Source of the DNA: Streptomyces spinoverrucosus
GTDB lineage: Bacteria; Actinomycetota; Actinomycetes; Streptomycetales; Streptomycetaceae
DNA length: 64,000 bases
NCBI RefSeq assembly: GCF_006539505.1
Contig: NZ_BJND01000037.1
Span: 1-64,000, forward strand
Reading direction: 5' to 3'
Part shown: positions 53,125 through 63,379 of the stretch, one piece after another
Layout: each line of letters opens with the position of its first letter
How positions within the stretch are numbered: position 1 is the first letter of the stretch
Notes under the pieces: model-generated
What the model was told of the DNA's origin: nothing
The model's database searches: none
The model's input: the letters and a program-made list of their open reading frames with translations, nothing else
Program-made: the position numbers and the translations under genes

Positions 53125-53403
53125 ATGCGCAAGCTTCAGAAGGTCGCCCTCGTGGGCGCCGTCCTCGGCAGTGTCGGCTCCTTCGGCGTCGGCACCGCCG
53201 TCGCCCACGGTGAGGCGGGAGCTCACGACTTCGACGTCACCCAGGGCATCGAGTGCCGCTCGCACGACATGAACATCGACGTCCTCGGCAGCCTGGGCGC
53301 CCTCAACAGCGTGCTGGCCAACGCGTTCAACGGCGAAGGGTCGCCGGGCGCGCAGCCCACCCACCTCGGTTCGGACATGGGTTGTAACAGCCAGGCGTTC
53401 TGA
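53125..53403 (+). CDS. Small exported protein, family D copy 3 (two-cysteine)
   Basis: 92 residues. Signal peptide MRKLQKVALVGAVLGSVGSF, cleaved near VA at 27. FDVTQGIECRSHDMNIDVLG, NAFNGEGSPGAQPTHLGSDM and GCNSQAF align with the two copies at 50219 and 50783. Two cysteines. It follows the Tyr-repeat gene by 75 bases and could be co-transcribed. Confidence 0.78.
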   Translation: MRKLQKVALVGAVLGSVGSFGVGTAVAHGEAGAHDFDVTQGIECRSHDMNIDVLGSLGALNSVLANAFNGEGSPGAQPTHLGSDMGCNSQAF

Positions 53404-53690
53404 CCTGCCGCGCTACACGCCCTCCCACCGAGGAGTGTGTAGACCTGGCAGCGAACAGATGTCGCGTCCGGGGAACCGCAGCGCGTCGCGGGGGCTCTCG
53501 CCCTCGCTGACGCGGCGGGGCCAGAGGGTGTGCGACCATGAACAAGGGCAGGCCATCGCGCAAGTCTCCCCGGTGAACGGTCAGTTCAACCGGTGGAGCG
53601 CACGATGGCCTTTGTCTCTTGGTCTGAGGTGATGGGATGGCCGCCGCGGGACCGTCACTCCTGACGACACCGCTTGGCGGGACATGACCC

Positions 53691-54434
53691 CTAGTGGTGC
53701 CCGTGGTGCCCGTGGTGCTTCTTGGTCGGGTGGGCGGGCTTGTCCGGGTAGGCGGGTTTGGTGGGGTAGGTGGGCTTGTCCGGGTATGCGGGCTTCTCCG
53801 GGTGGACGGGCTTGGCGGGGTACGTGGGCTTGTCCGGGTAGGCCGGCTTGACGGGGTATGCGGGCTTGGCCGGGTACGCAGGCTTTTCCGGGTAGGCGGG
53901 TTTGGCGGGGAGGGCGGGCTTCTCCGGGTAGGCGGGTTTGACGGGGAGCGCGGGCTTTACCGGGTACGCAGGCTTCTCCGGGTAGGCCGGTTTGACGGGG
54001 AGCGCGGGCTTTACCGGGTACGCAGGCTTCACCGGGTAGGCGGGCTTGGCGGGGAGCGCGGGCTTCTCCGGGTAGGCGGGCTTGGCCGGGTATGCGGGTT
54101 TGACGGGGAGGGTGGGCTTCTCCGGGTATGCGGGCTTGACGGGGTACGCAGGCTTCTCCGGGTAGGCCGGCTTAACGGGATACGCGGGCTTGGCCGGGTA
54201 GGCGGGCTTCTCCGGGTGGACGGGCTTGACGGGGTAGACGGGCTTCTCCGGGTGGGCCGGCTTCGCCAAGTGATGATGCTTCGCCGGGTAGGCAGGCTTC
54301 ATCGGGGACGGCGGGTGCGGGTTGGTGTGGTCCTCTGCGTAGGCGGCTCCCGCGTTCGCCAGCGGTGCTGCGACGAGCGCTGCAGCTACGGCGGCTGACG
54401 GCAGAACAGATCGCCATCGCGGCGATGTCGTCAT
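53691..54434 (-). CDS. Exported Lys-Pro-Tyr hexapeptide-repeat protein (mussel-adhesive-like)
   Basis: 247 residues from the ATG at 54434 (GAGGAG 10 bases upstream). Signal peptide to about AYA at 33, then 30 contiguous hexapeptides of the form Lys-Pro-x-(Tyr/Leu/His)-Pro-x. Twenty-one of the units have Tyr in the fourth position, five Leu and four His. The C-terminus is His-rich (KKHHGHHGHH), and KHHHLAKP sits at the repeat start. The composition (Lys, Pro, Tyr, alternating) resembles mussel foot protein Mefp-1 repeats. It is cationic and likely unfolded or polyproline-type. Adhesive or cross-linking roles are inferred. Confidence 0.85.
   Translation of the reverse strand: MTTSPRWRSVLPSAAVAAALVAAPLANAGAAYAEDHTNPHPPSPMKPAYPAKHHHLAKPAHPEKPVYPVKPVHPEKPAYPAKPAYPVKPAYPEKPAYPVKPAYPEKPTLPVKPAYPAKPAYPEKPALPAKPAYPVKPAYPVKPALPVKPAYPEKPAYPVKPALPVKPAYPEKPALPAKPAYPEKPAYPAKPAYPVKPAYPDKPTYPAKPVHPEKPAYPDKPTYPTKPAYPDKPAHPTKKHHGHHGHH
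53724..54263 (-). repeat. 18-bp tandem repeat, 30 units, encoding K-P-x-(Y/L/H)-P-x
   Basis: 30 consecutive 18-base units without insertions (540 bases). Synonymous variation exists between units, so this is an old array rather than a very recent expansion. Four to six residues of each unit are identical. Confidence 0.92.
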
Positions 54435-54695
54435 TCGTTCCACTCTCCTCGGCTTGGTTCAGGGCTAGGTGACAGGTGGTCAGCACCAAGCGCCAGACAG
54501 TGGAATGCATAGGAAATCGGAGAATATGAATAACGCTGCGACGGCCATAAGCCACCGGATGGTGTAACACGGCACACCTGTTGGCCCGGCTGAAGCGATT
54601 GGGGCGGAGCCACTCGCGGTGCAGCTGACCGGCGGGCACCGCAACGACGTCACCCGTCTGCCGCCCCTGATCATCTCCGCACGTCAGGACGTGAG

Positions 54696-54768
54696 CGCCC
54701 CCGGCAGGACTCGAACCTGCGGCCAAGCGCTTAGAAGGCGCCTGCTCTATCCACTGAGCTACGGGGGC
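54696..54768 (-). tRNA. tRNA-Arg (anticodon UCU)
   Basis: 73 bases on the complementary strand. Acceptor arms GCCCCCG (54768-54762) and CGGGGGC (54703-54697), D arm TAGCTCAGTGGATAGAGC, anticodon loop with TCT in CCTTCTAAG, T arm CAGGTTCGAGTCCTG. Reads AGA codons, rare in this genome. There is no integrase gene nearby, so the gene is not a used phage attachment site here. Confidence 0.95.
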
Positions 54769-55089
54769 CAGGTGTGTGGCCTCTGTCGTGGGTGCCCGGG
54801 TGTGGGCCGATCCGTGACGTTGCCGGGGACAAGGATAGGGCTCCCTGATCCGTGACCCTGTTGCTTCGCCTCCGTGGCTCGATGTGGAGGTTCGGTGAAG
54901 CGGTCCTGATAATCGCAGGCAGGTACGAATCGTGCATCGCTTTTGACGCCTCACACGCCGGGTGTTGTGCACTCGTTATGCCTGGACTGCGTCCGTGTCC
55001 CAGTCGCCCCTTCCGTCCCTTGTGTCCTATCGGCGCGCAGACATGCTCATATGCTTCAGATATCCCATAAAATTGGGCATTCTTCGCAT
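54769..55089. other. Intergenic region between tRNA-Arg and the GTPase gene
   Basis: Without a convincing gene. It contains the tRNA promoter region and the 5' region of the GTPase gene, which has an alternative start at 55051. Confidence 0.4.
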
Positions 55090-56697
55090 GTGGTGACCTT
55101 GGACGTACGGCCTCAGCTGCTCGACGCACTTTCCGCGCTGCGCGACCGCGTCGCCGCCGCACGCTTCCCGCTGCCCCTGGCGGGGGCCCCACGCGCGCGT
55201 GCCAACCGCGACGAACTGCTCGCCCAGCTCGACGACTACTTGGTGCCCCGCCTGAGAGAGCCTGAAGCGCCCTTGCTGGCCGTCGTAGGAGGCTCGACAG
55301 GTGCCGGCAAGTCGACGCTCGTGAACTCGCTCGTCGGGCGCAGAGTGAGCGAGGCCGGCGTCCTGCGGCCCACGACCCGGACGCCCGTACTGGTCTGCCA
55401 CCCGGAGGATCATCACTGGTTCAGTGGCATGCGCGTACTGCCCGACCTCACACGCGTGTGGGTGCCCCATCAGGAGTCCGACGACGATCTGCTGCTCCCC
55501 GGCGACAACCCCGCGCGCGTGCTGCGGATCGAGAGCGCCGAGACCCTGCCGCGCGGCCTCGCCCTCCTCGACGCGCCCGACATCGACTCCCTGGTGGCCG
55601 ACAACCGCACCCTCGCCGCCGAGCTCATCTGCGCAGCCGACATCTGGATCATGGTCACCACGGCCGCCCGCTACGCCGACGCCGTCCCCTGGCACCTGCT
55701 GCGCACCGCCAAGGAGTACGACGCGTCCCTGATCACCGTCCTGGACCGGGTGCCCCACCAGGTCGTCTCCGAGGTCTCCCGGCAGTACGCCGCGCTGCTC
55801 ACCAAGGCCGGCCTCGGTGAGGTACCCCGCTTCACCGTGCCCGAGCTGCCCGAGTCCGCCTGGGGCGGCGGCCTGCTCCCGGCCACCGCCGTGGCGCCGC
55901 TGCGCACCTGGCTCGTCCAGCAGACCCAGGACCCCGCAGCCCGCCAGCAAGCCATGGCCCGTACGGCGTACGGCGTCCTCAATTCGCTCAAGTCCCGGAT
56001 GCCCGAGCTGGCCAGCGCCGCCGCCGCTCAGTACGCCGCCGCCCTCCGGCTCACCTCCGCCGTCGACCTCGCCTACGACAGCGAGCACGCGCGCGTACGG
56101 GGGCGCCTGCAGTCCGGTGCCGTGCTCGCCGGGGCTGCCCTGAAGCGCTGGCGGGCCTTTCCGCTCGACTGCACGGCCGGCGAGCTGCTCGACGCCCTCG
56201 TGGAGAGCCTCGGCGCGCTCCTGCTGTGCGCCGTCACCGCCGCCGACGAGCGCGTCGACGATGCCTGGCGGCGCGAACCCGCGGCGCGCGCCCCGGGGCT
56301 CGCGGACCGGGACGTGTCCCTGGAGAACGCCGAGCACCGGATCGGGATGGCGGTACGGCGGTGGCGGCGCGAGGTGGAGGAGTACGCCGAGGACGAGGTC
56401 CGCGACCTCGACCGCAACGTCGCCCAGGACCCCGAGGTGATCGCCGCCCTGGTCGCCACCGCGCTGCTGGGCGGTCGCCGGGCCCGCTCCGCGGGCGAGG
56501 GGCTCGCCGAGCGGATCGGCGCGCACGGGGCGCTGCGGCTGCGCGACCGGGGCGGGCGGCTGCTCGCCGAGTGCGTGGACCGGGTCATGCACAACGGACG
56601 CGAGCGCCGCCTGGAGCCCCTCGATGCCCTTGAGGTCCATCCGGAACCGCAGGCCGCACTCATCGCGGCGTTGTCCGTACTGCAGAAGGAGAGGTGA
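55090..56697 (+). CDS. Dynamin-like GTPase, first of a pair
   Basis: 535 residues from the GTG at 55090; an ATG at 55051 and a GTG at 55093 are alternatives and no strong ribosome site decides. The P-loop VVGGSTGAGKSTLVNSLVGR lies near 65-84; TRTPVLVC is switch I; LLDAPDIDS (near 155-165) is the G3 motif with Asp in place of Gly; a LDRV-type G4 follows. The C-terminal half is helical with Arg/Ala-rich segments. Such pairs of GTPases are conserved in Streptomyces, with proposed membrane or division roles. Confidence 0.85.
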   Translation: MVTLDVRPQLLDALSALRDRVAAARFPLPLAGAPRARANRDELLAQLDDYLVPRLREPEAPLLAVVGGSTGAGKSTLVNSLVGRRVSEAGVLRPTTRTPVLVCHPEDHHWFSGMRVLPDLTRVWVPHQESDDDLLLPGDNPARVLRIESAETLPRGLALLDAPDIDSLVADNRTLAAELICAADIWIMVTTAARYADAVPWHLLRTAKEYDASLITVLDRVPHQVVSEVSRQYAALLTKAGLGEVPRFTVPELPESAWGGGLLPATAVAPLRTWLVQQTQDPAARQQAMARTAYGVLNSLKSRMPELASAAAAQYAAALRLTSAVDLAYDSEHARVRGRLQSGAVLAGAALKRWRAFPLDCTAGELLDALVESLGALLLCAVTAADERVDDAWRREPAARAPGLADRDVSLENAEHRIGMAVRRWRREVEEYAEDEVRDLDRNVAQDPEVIAALVATALLGGRRARSAGEGLAERIGAHGALRLRDRGGRLLAECVDRVMHNGRERRLEPLDALEVHPEPQAALIAALSVLQKER

Positions 56698-56700
56698 CCG

Positions 56701-59091
56701 GTGACCGCCGTCACTGACCAGGACCACACGGAACACGCCGATCCCCAGCAACTGGAGATGCCTCAGGTGCATGAAGGGCTACCAGGGCCACAAGGGCCGG
56801 ACAGGACAGAAGAGCCGCAAAAGCCGCAAGAGACGCAAGAGCCTCAAGAGCTGAAAGAGCCGGAAGGGTCGGAAGCACCGGAGGTGGCGGCCGCCGAGGA
56901 CGCGCGTGAGGATGCACACGAGGTTGAGCGCGCGGAGGAGCCTGACCCTGAGGGCGATGACTCCGAGGGACGTACTCCTGAAGATCGCACTGATGAAAGT
57001 CGTACTGCCGAGGGGTCTGACGCTGCGGATCGGGACCCCATGGAGAGCGATTCCGAAAGCGGCCCCAATGGGGAGGATTCCGGAAAGGATTCCCCCAGGG
57101 GGGACGATTCCGAAAAGGGTCCCTCAGAGGAGAGTGTCGATTCCGGAAACGGATCAACGGGTTCCATCGGGGACGGCGACTCGGAAAAGGACGCCTCCGA
57201 CGCCCGAAAAGACCTCCCTAGGAGGGTGGATTGGGGAAGTGGCGCCTTTAGGCGTCCCTGGAAGGCGTTGCGCAAGGCGGTGGAGTCGGGGGCGGGGGAG
57301 TCCGGGGCATCCGGGACGGGGGAGCAACCGGGCTCGCGTCGCGAGGATGGCCCCCGCCCCGAAGTCCCCTCCCGTCGCAAGGAGTCCGAGGACACCTGGG
57401 ACGACGGGCTGATCGCGCGCCGGGTGACCGAGGCGAACGGTGGCGAGCAGGTCGCCGTAGTGAAGACCAGGCCGAGTGGGTCGCGGACCGTGACGCCGCT
57501 GGCGTACGACGGCCCGTTGCGGTCGCGGCTGGACGCGATGCGCGAGCTGGTGGGGCTGTCGCGCACCCGGCTTGACAGCAGGACGCTCGCCGAGGCGGGC
57601 CGGGTGCTGGACGAGGCGGCGGCGCGGCGCAAGCTCTCCGGGCAGCACACCGTGGTCGCCATCGCGGGCGCGACCGGTAGCGGCAAGTCGCAGCTGTTCA
57701 ACGCGCTCGCCGGGGTGGCCATTTCGGAGACGGGAGTACGTCGGCCCACCACGGCCGCGCCCATCGCATGCAGCTGGAGCGATGGCGCGGCGAGCCTCAT
57801 CGACCGGCTCGGCATCCCCGGGCGGCTGCGCCGGCGCCCGTTGCAGAGCCCGGAGGCGGAGGCGCAGCTGCGTGGGCTGGTCCTGGTGGACCTGCCCGAC
57901 CTCGACTCCGCCGCCGTACAGCATCGCGAACAGGCCGAGCGGGTGCTGGACCTCGTGGACGCGATCATCTGGGTGGTGGATCCGGAGAAGTACGCCGACG
58001 CAGTGCTCCATGAGCGCTATCTGCGGCCCATGGCCGGGCACGCGGAGGTGATGTTCGTCGTCCTCAACCAGGTCGACCGGCTCCCCGGGGAGGCGGCCGA
58101 CCAGGTGCTCGACGATCTGCGGCGGCTGCTCGACGAGGACGGGGTCGCCCTGGGGGAGTACGGCGAACCGGGCGCGACCGTGCTCGCGCTGTCCGCGCTC
58201 ACCGGGGAGGGGATCGGGGATTTGCGGGAGGCGCTCGGCGAGTTCGTGGCGGAGCGGGGCGCCGCGGCCCGCCGTATCTCCGCCGATCTCGATGCCGCCG
58301 CGGGGCGGCTGTGGCCGGTCTACGCCACCCGGCGGCGCACGGGGCTCAGTGAGCAGGCGCGCGACGAGTTCTCCGCGCGGCTGGCGGACGCCGTGGGCGC
58401 CACCGCCGCCGGTGAGGCGGCCGAACGGGCCTGGCTGCGCAACGCCAACCGCGCGTGCGGGACGCCCTGGCTGCGGCTGTGGCGGTGGTACCAGGACCGG
58501 AGTGAACCTCCCACGGGACGGCTGACCTTGCGCACGCAGGCGGACGAGCAGGCCACCGCACGGCAGAAGGTCGAACAGGCGGTGCGTACGGTGGCCGACC
58601 GGGCCTCGGCCGGGCTGCCCGCGCCGTGGGCGCAGGCGGTGCGGGAGGCGGCCGCACGCGGGGCCCACGGGTTGCCCGAGGCGCTCGACGTGCTGACCGC
58701 GCGGGCCGGGTTGCCGCCGGGACGGCCGCCGCGACCGGGCTGGTGGCCGGCGGCCGTGCTGGTGCAGGCGGCCATGACGATCCTCCAGATCGTGGGCGGG
58801 CTGTGGCTGGTCGGGCAGATCGTCGGGGTCATGGCGCCGAACCTCGGGGTGCCGGTGCTGCTGATGGTGTCCGGCATCGTCGGCGGTCCGCTCGTGGAAT
58901 GGAGCTGCAAGCTGGCGGCGCGGGGGCCGGCCCGGCGGTACGGGCTGGAGGCGGAACGGCGACTGCGGGAGGCGGCGGCCGGGTGCGGGCGGGCGCGGGT
59001 GCTCGATCCCGTGGCGGCTGAGCTGCTGCGGTACCGGGAGGTTCGGGAGCAGTACGGGCGGGTGCTGGGGACGGGGGTGGGGGTGAGGTAG
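56701..59091 (+). CDS. Dynamin-like GTPase with acidic N-terminal extension and membrane segments
   Basis: 796 residues. The first 230 are low-complexity, acidic and Pro/Gln/Ser/Glu-rich. The GTPase domain has VVAIAGATGSGKSQLFNALA near 318-337, VLVDLPDLDS near 396 and NQVDRLPG near 456. Two membrane segments (AMTILQIVGGLWLVGQIVGV and PVLLMVSGIVGGPLVEW, around 690-735) close the protein. It lies 3 bases after the first GTPase, so the pair probably acts together on a membrane. Confidence 0.87.
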   Translation: MTAVTDQDHTEHADPQQLEMPQVHEGLPGPQGPDRTEEPQKPQETQEPQELKEPEGSEAPEVAAAEDAREDAHEVERAEEPDPEGDDSEGRTPEDRTDESRTAEGSDAADRDPMESDSESGPNGEDSGKDSPRGDDSEKGPSEESVDSGNGSTGSIGDGDSEKDASDARKDLPRRVDWGSGAFRRPWKALRKAVESGAGESGASGTGEQPGSRREDGPRPEVPSRRKESEDTWDDGLIARRVTEANGGEQVAVVKTRPSGSRTVTPLAYDGPLRSRLDAMRELVGLSRTRLDSRTLAEAGRVLDEAAARRKLSGQHTVVAIAGATGSGKSQLFNALAGVAISETGVRRPTTAAPIACSWSDGAASLIDRLGIPGRLRRRPLQSPEAEAQLRGLVLVDLPDLDSAAVQHREQAERVLDLVDAIIWVVDPEKYADAVLHERYLRPMAGHAEVMFVVLNQVDRLPGEAADQVLDDLRRLLDEDGVALGEYGEPGATVLALSALTGEGIGDLREALGEFVAERGAAARRISADLDAAAGRLWPVYATRRRTGLSEQARDEFSARLADAVGATAAGEAAERAWLRNANRACGTPWLRLWRWYQDRSEPPTGRLTLRTQADEQATARQKVEQAVRTVADRASAGLPAPWAQAVREAAARGAHGLPEALDVLTARAGLPPGRPPRPGWWPAAVLVQAAMTILQIVGGLWLVGQIVGVMAPNLGVPVLLMVSGIVGGPLVEWSCKLAARGPARRYGLEAERRLREAAAGCGRARVLDPVAAELLRYREVREQYGRVLGTGVGVR

Positions 59092-59376
59092 GGGGTGGGG
59101 CGGCCGACTTGTCGGCCTGTTGTCCGGTTGACCTCGGAGGTTGTCCCTCGAACGGGTGGCGGAGTTTTCCACAGCTCCAGGGCCGTCCACAGCGCTCAGC
59201 GGGCTCGGCCCGGCGGAGGCAGTCTGGCTTCGCGGCGATCGCGACGGACGCGGTCGTCACGGCGGTGGCGGTACGCGGACGATCGCGGCCGTCGCCGGCA
59301 GACGCAGCCGTACGGGACGGGCCCGTAGGCGTGTCCGCCCGGTGCGAGCGGCCGGGCGGGGGAGGGGTACGAGGAC

Positions 59377-59865
59377 ATGAACGAGACGATGGTGTGTGCC
59401 GTGGGCAACGTGGCGACGCAGCCGGTCTACCGGGAGTTGGCGGCCGGGCCGTCGGCACGGTTCCGGCTGGCGGTGACCGCCCGGTACTGGGACCGGGAGA
59501 AGAACGTGTGGACGGACGGGCACACCAACTTCTTCACGGTGTGGGCCAACCGACAGCTCGCCACCAACGCGGCGGCCTCCCTTGGGGTGGGCGATCCCGT
59601 CATCGTGCAGGGCCGGTTGAAGGTGCGGACGGATGTGCGCGAGGGGCAGAGCTGGACCTCGGCCGATATCGACGCCGTGGCGATCGGCCACGATCTGGCG
59701 CGGGGCACCTCGGCGTTCCGGCGCGGGAACGCGAAGGGCGAGACGGCGGTGGCCGGTTCACCGCAGCAGCCCGAGCCGGTGTGGGAGACGCCGGCCGGCG
59801 AGTCCGCGGACGACACGGCTGATACGGAGTCCCAACAGCAGCCGGAGGTAGCGGCGGTGACGTGA
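59377..59865 (+). CDS. ssbB: Single-stranded DNA-binding protein
   Basis: 162 residues, one OB fold (1-105): MNETMVCAVGNVATQPVYRE, RFRLAVTARYWDREKNVWTD, FFTVWANRQLATNAAASLGV, and VIVQGRLKVRTDVREGQSWT. The C-terminal tail is acidic but ends in AAVT, without the DDDLPF tip that recruits partners to SsbA. So it fits the second Streptomyces SSB (SsbB), linked to development. The spacer upstream includes TTTTCCACA and short repeats. Confidence 0.9.
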   Translation: MNETMVCAVGNVATQPVYRELAAGPSARFRLAVTARYWDREKNVWTDGHTNFFTVWANRQLATNAAASLGVGDPVIVQGRLKVRTDVREGQSWTSADIDAVAIGHDLARGTSAFRRGNAKGETAVAGSPQQPEPVWETPAGESADDTADTESQQQPEVAAVT

Positions 59866-60145
59866 CGTCGGACACCGCACCGAACTGGACCTCAGACATC
59901 TCTGACCGAACTGCGGCTTATCGGCGCATGCGTTACCGAACAACCTCGGTGGATTTGTCGATAAGCCCTGTTCGTAGGGGGTCTCGGCGATAACGATTCC
60001 GAGTCGGATCTCCGGTCCGACGGGATCACTGGGAAGCCTGGTACGCCCGCATCCTTAGGATGCCGAACGTGGCTCTCGTGGCTTGAGATTCTGCTGGTGG
60101 GACCGTACCCCCCACGTCAACGGGTCCTGCTCGAAGGGGAATTCT

Positions 60146-61555
60146 GTGTTTTCTTCGTTCTCCGCACTGTCCGTGTGCGGGCGAGGGGCGGCCCGCCTCG
60201 CCGCAGTGACGCTGGCGTCCGGGCTCGCCGTCAGCGGTGCCCTGGTGACGGCCGGCCCTGCCGCCGCCGACACCGCTCCGGCACACACCCAGGGCGGAGC
60301 GACCGCCACCATAGGCGGCCTGAGGACGTACGGCGCGGCGGTGGTGCACTCCGCCGAGGGCGACCTGGAGATCTCGGCGGGCCTGTTCGAGATGTCCGTC
60401 GAGGGCGGCGGCATGCTGCAGACGTACTGCGTGGACATCCACAACCCCACGCAGAAGGACGCCAAGTACCACGAGACGCCCTGGAGCGGCACCTCCCTGG
60501 GCGCCAACAAGGACGCCGGCCGCATCCGCTGGATCCTGCAGAACTCCTACCCGCAGGTGAACGACCTGGCCTCGCTGGCGAAGAAGGCGGGGGTGCGGGG
60601 CGGCCTCAGTGAGCAGGACGCGGCGGCCGGTACGCAGGTGGCCATCTGGCGCTACTCGGACGGGGTGGACGTCGACGCCGTCGACCCCGAGGCCGAGAAG
60701 CTCGCGGACTACCTGGAGAAGAGCGCCCGTGACGTGGCGGAACCCGAGGCGTCGCTGACCCTCGACCCGCCCGCGCTCTCCGGCCACCCTGGTGGGCTCC
60801 TCGGCCCGGTGACCGTGCACACCAACGCGGACAGCGTCACAGTGACCCCACCGGCCGACGCCGCGACGAGCGGGGTGCGGATCGTCGGCAAGAACGGCAA
60901 GGACATCACCACCGCGCAGGACGGCAGCCAGCTGTTCTTCGAGGTACCGGCGGACACCACGGACGGCTCGGCCGAGCTGACCGTGCAGGCGTCGACCACC
61001 GTGCCGGTCGGCCGCGCCTTCGCCTCCGAGACCAGAAGCCAGACGCAGATCCTGGCCGGCTCCAGCGAGTCCACGGTCACGGCGACGGCGAGCGCGACCT
61101 GGGCGGAGACGGGCGCGATACCCGCGCTGTCCGCGGCGGAGAACTGCGCCGAGGGCGGCGTGGACATCACCGCGGTCAACCAGGGCGACGAGGCGTTCAC
61201 CTTCGAGCTGATGGGCGCCGAGCACACCATCGCGGCCGGCGAGACCCGCACGGTGACCATCCCGCTCCAGGAGGACCAGGCCTACGACTTCACGATCACC
61301 GGCCCCGGCGGCTACGAGAAGCGCTTCACCGGCGTCCTCGACTGCCGCACCCAGGCCGACGCGGCCTCCGAGGCAGGTGCGTCCACCCAGATCCTCACCC
61401 AGCCGAGCCCGGCCACGGTCGGCAGCACCTCCGCCGACGTCAACCTCGCCGCCACCGGCAGCTCCGACACGACCCCGGCGATCGCGGGCGTGGCGATCGG
61501 CCTGGTGGTGATCGGCGGCGCGGCACTGGTCGTGGTCCGCAAGAAGAAGTCGTAG
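60146..61555 (+). CDS. Thioester-domain, sortase-anchored surface protein
   Basis: 469 residues from the GTG at 60146 (GAAGGGG just upstream). Signal peptide to about AAA at 41. The TQXA-type thioester domain has Cys95 in LQTYCVDIHN and Gln164 in AAGTQVAIWRYSDG, which would form an internal Cys-Gln thioester able to bond host or matrix amines. Two to three Ig-like segments follow. The C-terminus has LAATG (about 434), the class E sortase signal, a hydrophobic segment and RKKKS. It probably attaches the cell covalently to an amine-bearing surface. Confidence 0.88.
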   Translation: MFSSFSALSVCGRGAARLAAVTLASGLAVSGALVTAGPAAADTAPAHTQGGATATIGGLRTYGAAVVHSAEGDLEISAGLFEMSVEGGGMLQTYCVDIHNPTQKDAKYHETPWSGTSLGANKDAGRIRWILQNSYPQVNDLASLAKKAGVRGGLSEQDAAAGTQVAIWRYSDGVDVDAVDPEAEKLADYLEKSARDVAEPEASLTLDPPALSGHPGGLLGPVTVHTNADSVTVTPPADAATSGVRIVGKNGKDITTAQDGSQLFFEVPADTTDGSAELTVQASTTVPVGRAFASETRSQTQILAGSSESTVTATASATWAETGAIPALSAAENCAEGGVDITAVNQGDEAFTFELMGAEHTIAAGETRTVTIPLQEDQAYDFTITGPGGYEKRFTGVLDCRTQADAASEAGASTQILTQPSPATVGSTSADVNLAATGSSDTTPAIAGVAIGLVVIGGAALVVVRKKKS

Positions 61556-61618
61556 CGCCTGAAGCACCTCAACAGCGAGTGTCCGCCCGGTCACTCGCTG
61601 CCCACGACGGCCCCACGC

Positions 61619-61646
61619 GGCCACCAGGCGGTTTCCGCCGGTGGCC
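61619..61646 (+). terminator. Imperfect hairpin between the surface protein gene and ettA
   Basis: GGCCACCAGGCGG pairs with CCGCCGGTGGCC with a one-base bulge around TTT. It lies 63 bases after the stop. Confidence 0.55.
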
Positions 61647-61710
61647 GGCGATGCGGCAAGATGGGGTGTATCTGCCCACTGCCAGATTTCAAGCTGCCGG
61701 ACGGTTTCTC

Positions 61711-63375
<1,665 letters not shown>

Positions 63376-63379
63376 TCTC

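Noticed and set aside
29785..53403. Chaplin genes
   Set aside because: None of the exported proteins has the two-Cys VCGN/NPAFGNxC chaplin pattern; similarity to rodlins is only suggestive.
52388..54263. CRISPR array because of regular repeats
   Set aside because: The 15-bp and 18-bp units are contiguous and in frame, without spacers and without cas genes.
54696..54768. Integrated element at tRNA-Arg
   Set aside because: No integrase, excisionase partner, or duplicated tRNA 3' end is found on either side.
59160..59180. Replication origin or DnaA box (TTTTCCACA) before ssbB
   Set aside because: A single near-match without a cluster of boxes or dnaA/dnaN genes.
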